From positions 62,001 through 126,000 of the forward strand of contig CAKOGP040001714.1 of NCBI GenBank assembly GCA_933822405.4: 64,000 nt of DNA. The letters are read 5' to 3'. Source of the stretch: Cylindrotheca closterium (lineage: Eukaryota > Bacillariophyta > Bacillariophyceae > Bacillariales > Bacillariaceae). The notes below the pieces were generated by a model that was not told the DNA's origin, did not search any database, and saw only the letters and a list, made by a program, of their open reading frames with translations. This document shows, one piece after another, positions 20,472 to 29,700 of this stretch (position 1 is the stretch's first letter; each line of letters begins with the position of its first letter). A program made the position numbers and the translations under genes.

Positions 20472-21836
20472 ATGTTGAAACAACACCTGAGACTCTTTCT
20501 GGCATTGGTGATATGGCTTTCAGCTACTCAGGGCTATCAGAACTGCGCAAACAGTCAACGTCAACGTCAACGTCAATCCACACCAACACAAATATTGGCT
20601 GCTTCTTCGTGGTCCAATCTGGAGGAAAGCTTAGCGATCCAATCCAAAAAGAAAACAGTCTCCATTGATTCCGCCTTGGATACTTCTACACCCAACTTTT
20701 CTACGGAACGTCCCACACTCTTTCGAGAACGCCATGGGTGGTGTCCTTACAGTGAACGAGTCTGGTTGGCCTTGGAATTGGCTGGAAGCAATACTCAAAC
20801 GACGATAGAGTATGATACGATCCGCATTGATAATACCGGTCACGGTCCACGACCATCTTACTTTGGTGGTCAAACACCCCAAATGAGATGGCCGGAAGGA
20901 CGAACTCAAGGGGAATCCATGGACTTGGTAGGCGAAATTGATCAACGCTATGCCAATGGCAGTTTGTTGTCGTCAGATCCGAAGGTACAAGAGTTCATCC
21001 GGCAATTCTCCAACATTTTTCCACGGGCTCGGCCCTCGTCTCGGGCAGCTTACTTGTTTCAATACAATGGTGACCCTATCTCGATGCCGACCTTTGAAGA
21101 AACCCTACAAAAGGCGAATGACCAACTCTTTGTTGAAGGTAGTTCTGGTCCATTCATGGCAGGCCATGATACTCCCACGGCTGCCGATATTGCCTATGCT
21201 CCCTTTCTAGAACGCTACCGATACCAACTTCCGTGTTTGCATCCCGGCTTGGATCCCACCGATGCTTCCAAGTATCCCCAATTGGCAAAATGGTATGACA
21301 CCATGGATCAAATCCCGGCCTATGCATGCAAGGTCAAGGGGGACGCCTCTTCCTGGCGTAAGGTTTTGACTATGGCAGGCTTTGGCAATGCCGGTCTTCC
21401 GCCCTCCATTCAGCAAAATATGCAAGAGCGAATCGTGTGGGAAGAAACTCAAGCCAAGGAATGCATCAACCAAGCCTTGTGGGAACGATACCATCAAGAC
21501 AATGAGGATGATGTTGCCAAGTCACCGTACTGGGATGTGGCCACCATTATTACCGAAAACAAGGAGGCCATTATAAAGGATGCCCAGAAACGAATGGACA
21601 CGGAGGCATCCGTTTTGAATGACGTACTTATGGGATTGGTCACACGGCTAGTCGAGTATGAGGAAGGGCAGGACTTTCCGCTTCATCTCGAGGAGGAAGA
21701 CATGAAAATTACAGTACAAGTAGCCAAGATGGCAACCTATCTGGATGATCGCATGTGCGTTCCAAGAGATATGGGTGCCATGAGCGCAAGTGTCCTCAAG
21801 ACAGTGTCAGTGGCCATGCGAGAGGTATTGCCATGA
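20472..21836 (+). CDS. Glutathione S-transferase-like protein with N-terminal signal peptide
   Basis: This 454-residue protein starts at the first ATG in the frame (20472); an upstream TTG at 20457 is not a convincing start. Residues 1-21 look like a signal peptide, followed by a Gln/Arg-rich stretch from a short caacgt repeat, so secretory or plastid delivery is possible. From about residue 82 there is a thioredoxin fold with a CPYS motif (residues 91-94) of the kind seen in omega- and lambda-class GSTs and glutaredoxins. A helical GST C-terminal half follows, with the segment MAGHDTPTAADIAYAPF. A further 150 residues at the C terminus are not typical of short GSTs. Substrates cannot be inferred. 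The single Cys of CPYS would suit thiol-transferase chemistry more than classical conjugation. Confidence 0.85.
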   Translation: MLKQHLRLFLALVIWLSATQGYQNCANSQRQRQRQSTPTQILAASSWSNLEESLAIQSKKKTVSIDSALDTSTPNFSTERPTLFRERHGWCPYSERVWLALELAGSNTQTTIEYDTIRIDNTGHGPRPSYFGGQTPQMRWPEGRTQGESMDLVGEIDQRYANGSLLSSDPKVQEFIRQFSNIFPRARPSSRAAYLFQYNGDPISMPTFEETLQKANDQLFVEGSSGPFMAGHDTPTAADIAYAPFLERYRYQLPCLHPGLDPTDASKYPQLAKWYDTMDQIPAYACKVKGDASSWRKVLTMAGFGNAGLPPSIQQNMQERIVWEETQAKECINQALWERYHQDNEDDVAKSPYWDVATIITENKEAIIKDAQKRMDTEASVLNDVLMGLVTRLVEYEEGQDFPLHLEEEDMKITVQVAKMATYLDDRMCVPRDMGAMSASVLKTVSVAMREVLP

Positions 21837-22093
21837 TGGACCTCCTCGACTCGCTGCAAATATGCTTTCGACTGAACCAATTGCACGAGCTAGCAAAACA
21901 GAATGGATTGGCAAGCAAGGCCGTATTTGAAATAATTCATCGGCTATATAGAACTTGTGGCTATAATCAAACATGTAATTTTTTATCTTATTGCAATACA
22001 ATTATGAAGGAATGGTATGGTGAAAATAGAATGGTGCCGTGGAAGAATATCAAAACGTCATCCATCTTTCTTGATCTATGGAACAACGTCTGC

Positions 22094-23890
22094 TTATGAA
22101 CTGGGGCAGCTGAAAAGAGATTCTTGAATACCAAAGCATTCTCGTCCATCCACAACTCCTCCGAAGGATGCAAGGATACGGTGATCTTCATCGGGAACGG
22201 TGACAAAGTCAGTAGTCAAGGTCTGGGTGGGTGGAACAGACACTCCAACGACATCTACATTACCCAATTGTGGACCAGAGAGTCTTCCAAAGTTTCCAGG
22301 AGAAAGAAGGACAATGTTGGCAGTACTGAGCTGCAATTGTGTAGCGTCAGAGCCGGCCGCGATTCCCAACGTGTACTGGACTGGAGTTGGCTGGAAGAGA
22401 GACCCCAAAGAGTTTTGATCTTGGAACTCCACAACACGAGATGCTCCAAACTTGTCAGTCAAGAACAAACTTTCTCCAGCGCAGGTGCTGGCCATGGTCA
22501 CAACTTGGAGAGCATCACCGGGTCCATTGTTTGCGGCATCGAATTCAAAGATGCGAATGGTGATGGTAGATCCGAGTGCCAATCCGTTTGGACTGGTGAC
22601 ATTGAAGGAGGTTCCCACGCGGACTTGTCCTTCGAAGTAAGTGGTACCGCCACCGAGAACTTCGATCCAGCTTCGTGCTTGGACTTGAGTAGGTGCTGGT
22701 GGACCTCCATTGAGGTCATTGCACGAGAATCCCGCAGGCCAGTTGGCTTGGTCGACAACAGATCTGGTGCAGGTGCATGGGTCGGAACCAGGAGCACATC
22801 GTTCAAATGCAGAAGACGAGCATGCACCACCTTGGAAGAGGAACTCAAATCGCAAGGGAGCTGAATCACAAGTGTCCCATCCGCAAGACAATGTTGGACA
22901 AGTGGGGGCGATTTGGATATCGACCTCACAATCCACGGGTGGACAAGCAATGCATTCGGCGGAACAGAGCGAGTTTGGAGTTGTCACGTCAGCGCAAGTG
23001 GAAGGACAGCCTGGTGGTGGAATACATTGGGTAGGTTCGAGGGAAGGTGGGATGGATGGGAGTGGCGTGGGACTGCAGTCACCCAATTCAGGAGCATCCA
23101 CACACTGAGATGGACAGCACGTTGGGCAGCCATCTGCTGGGAAAGGAAGGGTATCACAGTCGGGTCGGTTGAAGTCGACACAGAGGGGCAAACGGTCAAA
23201 AGGATCGACTTCCCAGCATCTTTCAGGACATAGAACAGTAAGATCTCTGCAAGGAGTTGGCACTGGAGATGGAGCTGGCGAAGGCTCAATAGTTGGGACG
23301 GGTGTGGTTACACATCCTGCAATCACGTCCATCATACAGAGCTCGGGACAACATAGAGGACAGCTCTCCAACGGTGGGAATGGAAGCTCGTTACAGTCGG
23401 GACGCTGAATGTCGTTATCTGTGCATTGCAACGGACGCTGGGATTGATTTGCCGAGAAACACGATTCTGGGCAGTTGTCAATGACAAAGTTGCAGCTGGT
23501 AGGTGCTTCGGTCGAAGGTCCGGCAAATGGCGCCTGTGTTGGAGCCTTAGTTGGATTCTTTGTCGGGGCCTTTGTTGACCTTGCCGTTGGCGATGGCGTT
23601 GCTGGAACTGGTGCTGGGGTGACAAGGTTACCTTGAGTAGAAGGCTGTGGTGTAGGCGGTGGTGTTTGTGGTGGTGTTGGCGGAGGTGTTTGTGGTGGTG
23701 TTGGCGGTGGTGTTGGCGGTGGTGTTTCCATTCTCGGCTGCGTTGGTGCAGCTGTGAGACTGGAAACTGCCTGTTGGAGCATCAAATCATAATACTCCTT
23801 CTCTTCTTCTTTGGCAATACCACGGAGCTTTGGATGAACTCTTGCTGAACATCCAGCAAGTAGGGATAAGGCAATCAAGGAGAGCTTCAT
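22094..23890 (-). CDS. Secreted protein with two pleuralin-like Cys modules and C-terminal domain
   Basis: The 598-residue protein is read from the ATG at 23890, which gives a clean signal peptide (MKLSLIALSLLAGCSA) matching the start of its downstream neighbour. The longer frame to 24028 has no such signal. After a short acidic pro-region come Pro/Thr-rich linkers (about residues 50-130), two ten-Cys modules (about 133-193 and 214-272), a smaller Cys cluster (289-321) and a C-terminal domain (321-598). That domain is the same type as the two in the giant gene at the left. Secretion to the cell wall or extracellular matrix is inferred. An AT-rich TATAAAATATA stretch on the minus strand near 24034-24044 could be a core promoter element, but that is weak. 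It forms a tandem pair with the gene at 24396-25928, same orientation. Confidence 0.9.
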   Translation of the reverse strand: MKLSLIALSLLAGCSARVHPKLRGIAKEEEKEYYDLMLQQAVSSLTAAPTQPRMETPPPTPPPTPPQTPPPTPPQTPPPTPQPSTQGNLVTPAPVPATPSPTARSTKAPTKNPTKAPTQAPFAGPSTEAPTSCNFVIDNCPESCFSANQSQRPLQCTDNDIQRPDCNELPFPPLESCPLCCPELCMMDVIAGCVTTPVPTIEPSPAPSPVPTPCRDLTVLCPERCWEVDPFDRLPLCVDFNRPDCDTLPFPADGCPTCCPSQCVDAPELGDCSPTPLPSIPPSLEPTQCIPPPGCPSTCADVTTPNSLCSAECIACPPVDCEVDIQIAPTCPTLSCGWDTCDSAPLRFEFLFQGGACSSSAFERCAPGSDPCTCTRSVVDQANWPAGFSCNDLNGGPPAPTQVQARSWIEVLGGGTTYFEGQVRVGTSFNVTSPNGLALGSTITIRIFEFDAANNGPGDALQVVTMASTCAGESLFLTDKFGASRVVEFQDQNSLGSLFQPTPVQYTLGIAAGSDATQLQLSTANIVLLSPGNFGRLSGPQLGNVDVVGVSVPPTQTLTTDFVTVPDEDHRILASFGGVVDGRECFGIQESLFSCPSS

Positions 23891-24395
23891 GTTTGTTTCC
23901 AGGAGCAGTAGAAATGTTGTGATTTGCTTCCATGAACAGGCAATCGCAAAAAAATGCAACGAGTTTAAAATTGGCGATGAGTTTTGACGCGAAACTATGC
24001 GCACGCGTGTCAAGATCGCCAAATACACGTACTATATTTTATAAAAGTAGTCATATTCAAAAGGAACTATAAAAGACCCAATCTGGTTCATGTACAGTAA
24101 ATCTATGATCTACTATACCGTATCCTTGACTAAACTTGTTGGTTGCTTATTTGGTTGAACGTGCGTATGCGCGTACAGCAACACTTTCCCAAACTGTTGG
24201 GAGCCATCCAGCAATAGGATTAGTAATATTTTAAACATGTATTTAGTGGTTATGAATTATTGACTTGACTGGAGTTGTCCATGTTATGGACAAAGATCCA
24301 AAGAACACCAGTTTGGACCCATCATCTCTCCTATGACATATATATGAAAGTATGAGTTGCCTTGTAAAAAGGCATGCATGCATATAGACATGCAT

Positions 24396-25928
24396 TTATC
24401 CTCGTGGGCAATTGAATGTGACTGATTCCAGTGCGTTGCAGACACTGCCATCCAAGAGGCCCGCAAAAGATGCGATTGCAGTATGATTTTGATCTGGAAC
24501 GATGACGAAATCCTCGATGACCGACAGAGGAGGAGGGATCTTGGCACCATTCACTGGAAGCGTCTTGAATTGCGGACTCAAGAAGTCAGCCGAGAGCAGA
24601 ACGACGTTGGCTTGATTCAACTCTAGCTCAGTGTTACCCAGATTCATCTCGAGTGACAAGTTGAAAGCGAAAGCCTGCGTTTGGAAGAGAGAAACAAGTG
24701 CATTTGGAGACTCGAACTCAACCAATTGACTCGCTCCAAAGGTATCAGTGAGGAATAGTTGTTGCGAGCAGGAACTATCGAACAGGACCTGCTGCAGAAG
24801 GAGGCCAGGTCCATCGTTCGCAGCGTCGTACTCATAAATGAAGATGTCCATATTGGTTGTCACTTGCCCTGATTCCGTAGTGGCATCGAATGACTCTCCA
24901 AGTCGGACCACACCTTCAAAGTAGACGACAGTTGACCCAGCTGGACTTGCTCGAATCCATGACCTGGTGCCGATTGCGTTTGTGGCAGGTGGCCCACCAT
25001 TGAAGTCCTGGCATGTGTAACCAATGGGCCAGTCCAATTGATCAATTGGTTGCTTGTCACAAGTGCAGTAGTCGGGGTTGTCTCCTGCGCATCTCAAGAA
25101 TTCTGTTTGAAGACAGCCACCTCCATTGTATGCAAACTGCAATCGGGAAGGGGTTTCTTGGCAAACATCCCATTCGCAAGGGAGTTTAGGACAGTCGGGA
25201 ATGATATTGATGCTCACGTCGCATCCTGCGGGTGGGCAGGCAATACATTCCTCCGAACACTGGTCGGCTGGTGGATTTGCTTCACCGCAGATAGAAGGAC
25301 AGTTTGGAGGAGGAATGCATTGAGTTGGCGAGGCAGACACTGGAACGGTAGGTGAAGCTGTGCCTGTTGGCATGGCAGAAGGCGATTCCGAAGGAAAGGT
25401 TGTTGGAACAGGAGTAGGACTGCAGTCACCCAATTCTGGAGCGTCGTTACAAATTGCAGGACAGCAAGGGGGACAGCTGTCTGCTGGAAATGGAATAGTA
25501 TCACAGTCTGGTCTATTGAAGTCGATACACAATGGGTTGCGATCAAAAGGATCGACCTCCCAGCATCGCTCTGGACATTCCACCGTAAGAACTTTACACG
25601 GACTTGGCATGGAAGATGGAGCATCGGTTCCTTGACCTGAAAACGTTGGTGATGGAGTAACAGGAGTAGTTGGCGACGGAGTAACAGCAGCAGCGGGAGG
25701 TAGAGTTTCTTCCCCCAGCTGCGTAGGTCTATCTGTAGGGGCTGCAGTCAGCACTCGAGGAATGGTGGGAGCTGCAGTGCCAATTGGTGCCGCCGTCATA
25801 CTAGCAACGTTGTCCTGGAGAAGTCGATCATAAAACTGCTGATCCTCTTCCACAGATCCACCGCGGAGACTCCTTGGGTCTGCTGCTTGTGCAGTGATCA
25901 CTAATAGCCCAATCAAGAATAGTTTCAT
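24396..25928 (-). CDS. Secreted protein with one pleuralin-like Cys module and C-terminal domain
   Basis: The 510-residue protein begins MKLFLIGLLVITAQA, a clear signal peptide, followed by DPRSLRGG and an acidic stretch. An RxL motif at this place is a known processing signal in some diatom biosilica proteins; its use here is inference. A Thr/Pro-rich linker leads to one ten-Cys module (about residues 111-169), a second short Cys cluster, and the C-terminal domain from about residue 238, which includes PSRLQFAYNGGGC and the CTCDK cluster. It is a close tandem paralogue of the gene at 22094-23890 and lacks that gene's first module. Both share this architecture with the giant protein, so the three probably act in the same structure. 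No enzyme motif is visible. Confidence 0.9.
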   Translation of the reverse strand: MKLFLIGLLVITAQAADPRSLRGGSVEEDQQFYDRLLQDNVASMTAAPIGTAAPTIPRVLTAAPTDRPTQLGEETLPPAAAVTPSPTTPVTPSPTFSGQGTDAPSSMPSPCKVLTVECPERCWEVDPFDRNPLCIDFNRPDCDTIPFPADSCPPCCPAICNDAPELGDCSPTPVPTTFPSESPSAMPTGTASPTVPVSASPTQCIPPPNCPSICGEANPPADQCSEECIACPPAGCDVSINIIPDCPKLPCEWDVCQETPSRLQFAYNGGGCLQTEFLRCAGDNPDYCTCDKQPIDQLDWPIGYTCQDFNGGPPATNAIGTRSWIRASPAGSTVVYFEGVVRLGESFDATTESGQVTTNMDIFIYEYDAANDGPGLLLQQVLFDSSCSQQLFLTDTFGASQLVEFESPNALVSLFQTQAFAFNLSLEMNLGNTELELNQANVVLLSADFLSPQFKTLPVNGAKIPPPLSVIEDFVIVPDQNHTAIASFAGLLDGSVCNALESVTFNCPRG

Positions 25929-26780
25929 GTCTTCGTTTCAACTTTGAAGGAAGTTTGAAACATACACTTGATTGTTTCGACGGTTGAGAAAGCGGTGGGA
26001 ATTGTGAAGGATGCGGCATGGAAGCATGCCTCGACGCTTGGCGATGATTTGGTCTAAGTATTTTCATTTCCAACGCAAAATTCAACGCCATTTAATTCAA
26101 AATGTCACGTGCCGAAACCTCATCGCGCCAATTAAAATCGGATCTGAGTAGATTGTTACACGTGTTCTTACAATACCAGTGGTTGTTTATCTCTTTTACC
26201 GCGTTAATTTTGCAAATCGATTTCATAGTATTTATTTACGCTATATTTTCATTAATTTTTAGCCAATTAATAGAGTTCGTCGGATAAAAAAATATGAATT
26301 TTATAAAAATATAAAAAATATAATTCTTTGACGATCACTCGACATTCCACCGACACAATATATCCGTGGATCACTCAAGCATGAAGAAACAATAAGGAAT
26401 CTCTCCAATACTGCTACACCGAAGAAGCTTCCGTCGAACCTGTAGTGGATTCCTTGTCAAAGGAACACCTAGGAGCTTTCTTTGCAGGTTGGCGGGCACT
26501 CAGAAGAAAAAACATGCTGATTCATTGTCAGACTAAATTTGTCATTCATGTCGCCAATCAATGGTATTTTGCTGTGACTTGGCGTGATGAAGATTATGCA
26601 TAATGCTGACCTCGGAAAGCCCAAAGAAACAAAAAGGCTGAGGGTTCCACGAAAAGGAACTATAGCAATAGGCTGCCAGTCGTCACAATTGAAAAGTAAT
26701 CATGTCCCTAGAGATCTCAAACCTTACTCTTGCTCAAACGTGCTTCAGAGAAGCATTGCAAGACAAATGTTCCTGATGAG
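25929..26780. other. AT-rich intergenic region
   Basis: The part from about 26150 to 26340 is strongly AT-rich. A 61-codon frame from ATG 26102 encodes a hydrophobic peptide but has no homologue I recognise and is probably chance. No RNA gene is seen. Confidence 0.4.
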
Positions 26781-29700
26781 TTACTTCTTGGCTGTCTGCC
26801 TACTTCTTGACTTCCAAGCTCCTCTATTCTTCTTCTTGTTCCCTCCTTGCTTGTTGCTATTTTTACCTTGCTGGGTATTTCTTGGTTTGGGTTTGGTTGA
26901 TTTCTTGATTGCTACCGTCTGTTTCGGCTCGAAGACCCCAGTTTTGCGCCAGTTCTCCAAGCTCTTCGATGTTGGAGACAGTTCCCGAGCAAATTCATTA
27001 ACTCGATCACGAGATAATGATTCGAAAAACTCTTGGTACCTTGACTCAAACCAATCCAGGTTTGTTTGAACACACTCGTCTTTCTCGAACACGCCCAATG
27101 CGATCTGCTTCACTTCTTCTTCCATCTTCTGTCGAATCGACGGCTTTACTAGGAGAGCAGGTGTTGCTTCGTTCGTTTCGTTGCCAAAGAGTGCAATGAG
27201 ATTTAGGCCAAGTGCAGTGGGTACCATGTAGCGGCCAATCTGTCGTGGAAGAGGCTTGCTTCCAGGTCTAGGAGGCCGCGGAGCACGAAGGGGTACTCCA
27301 GCCTCGTCACAAAGAATGACATATCCTCGATCAATGATATTGTTGACATGAACTGCCATGATGGCATCAGTTCCAATCCTATTTTCGTCCATCAATCGAA
27401 TCAATTCATGCTCTTGTAAGAACCTCGGGGGCCGTGTCTCTCGTTCTCTCACTGCAGCCTTTGTGATACTTAGCTCTTGCCCAATGGATAGTTCTGACAT
27501 TTCCGACTGTTCACGACTTGCACCAATGTCACGGAGGACCCAACGGCAAACGTCAGCGAATCCTAATGAGTCCACAGTGACGACTTCTAATTCGAAATCA
27601 GCCCCCGATTCTTGATCTGCAGAGCCTTCACCAACCAACTTGAGCGACGCTACCGTTCGCAAATAGTGCAGATCGTTATGCAATGAGCCGAGGAATGTAC
27701 GCACGATGAATTCGTATATTCTCCACGGTGGACCATTGCCGATCTCTTGTCTTGAAGCCGCCTTGAGTGGAGTGATTGGTGGATGATCTCCAACATCTCG
27801 TCCACGAGTCGGGGGGCTTCCGTGGTTGCTGTACTTTGTTCGCAAGAGATAGGATACGCTTTTCCCCCATTCGCCATGCTTCGAATGCTGCCTCAAGGTA
27901 GTTCGGACATCAAAACCAGTAGGATCGTAGCGCGTGGTCTCAGTCCTCGGGTATGAGATGTAACCATCGCTATAGAGCTTCTCTGCAACACTCATGACTT
28001 TCTTTGGTGACATGCCAAGTGCTTTTGAACCAGCCTCGAGGAGAGCAACCGTGTTTAGGCCCACTGGTGCACTGACTTTGCAATTTTCCTCTCGGATGGA
28101 TTCAACCACAACATGTGCACCAGATTTTGAAGCAATCTTGACAAGCTTCTCTGCAGTCACTTTGTTAGGGGTCGAATTGTCTCCCATTTCAGCAGATCCA
28201 TTGGAACCCGTCCACTTCAGTGGACGATTGTTCTTTTTATCAGAGTCTGGACTTGCTTCAATTTGTAGTTCCCAGAACGTGGTTGGAGCAAACTTTTGGA
28301 TCTCATGAGCGCGGTCGACGCAAAATGACAAGGCCGGGGTTTGACATGGTCCATAGGAAACAAATTTGGTTGCCGGAGAGAATCGTTTTCGCGCTGCACC
28401 AACACACTTCCATGTTAGCAGTCGTGTCAAAGCCACACCAATACGAAGATCAAGTTCTTGTCGTGCATCCACAGATCTGGAGAGATCCGCATCAGGTTTC
28501 TGAAGAGTCTTGAAGGCATCCTGAAGAGCCTTTGCTGTGATAGCCGAGAACTTTGCTCGGTGAATGCGATCGGCAGCCCCTCCTTCTTTTGCTTCAATCG
28601 CACGTCTAGTCACAGCGATGACTTCATGAGCAATGTTCTCTCCTTCAGGATCACAGTCCAACCACAAAACTAAGTGGTCCGAGTCAGCAGCTAGAGCACG
28701 AAGATGGTCCATGACTCGAAGTTTAGAAGTTGTCGACTCCTCTTGTTTCACGATTGGCAAGCGGAAAAAGTCAGAAGGATCGCTTTGCCGCTGGTCCTTA
28801 CTGTCAAACCCAAGCGAGAAAAGATGTCCAACGACTGATGTAACAGTCACCAGACACTTTGTAGGAGACCCGGATTCATTCAGGGGCTCAAAGGCTTCTG
28901 ATACAAATTCATAAACAGGCAGCGCTCGTGATATCCCAAAACGTTTTCGGGGCCCTCTTTTTCCACTGAGCGCCTCTGCAATTGCGAGGGCAATTGACGG
29001 TTTTTCAGCAACCATGAGTATCCGTGGCAATGATGAGTGCGCTGTATTTCGGTAGTCTCGTTTTGTGGATCGAAGCAGCGGCAAAACTTCGTCAAATGGA
29101 AAATTACCGAGGTATTCAAATGGTAGTTTTTGGTTTCGGTTTCTGGAAAGTGTTGTATAGATCTTAGCATCGGGCTTGCTGCCGAATCCCTTTCCTTGAT
29201 TCATTTCCTCAAGGGCTTCCGCAAGCTGCCGGCTCGGCTTGGATTCGATGAGCTTGGGCATTGAAACTGAAGGAGCAACTGTATCGGTGTCACCTGAAGT
29301 ATCCATCTCGGTAGAAAAAGAGTTCTCTGCTTTCGGAATTGGTGATTGGTCTCCTACCAAGTCTACTTGCACACTGGGACTGTAGGCTTCATCATCGAAT
29401 GACCGATAGGACGTATCCCGCCCAGCACCGTAGGAACCTTCCACTGCGTGACGCCGAAAATCCTGCCCTGAAAACTCGTCATTGACTACATTTTCTTGCT
29501 CTTCCTTTTCGCTCTCCGTCAGTGTCCCTGCCGATATTTGTGCCTCCTCTTGCATGGCGTGTGCTTTGGAAGAATAAGCCATGCCGACAAGCCAAGCCGG
29601 CACTGGTTGGTCAGCTTCGTACAATAGTTCCAGCAATTCACCAGCAACTCTGAGGTTCTTATTGTTCAAAAATGTTACTGCCTCTCCTTTGGCACCCGCC

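Noticed and set aside
22124..22864. A 246-codon + strand frame opposite the secreted Cys-module gene
   Set aside because: The minus strand has a signal peptide, Cys modules and a paralogue. The + strand product is a shadow.
25850..25880. Oomycete-like RxLR effector reading of DPRSLRGG plus acidic residues
   Set aside because: The motif lies directly after the signal peptide, not in the usual window further in, and the protein is a Cys-module wall-type protein in a diatom context.
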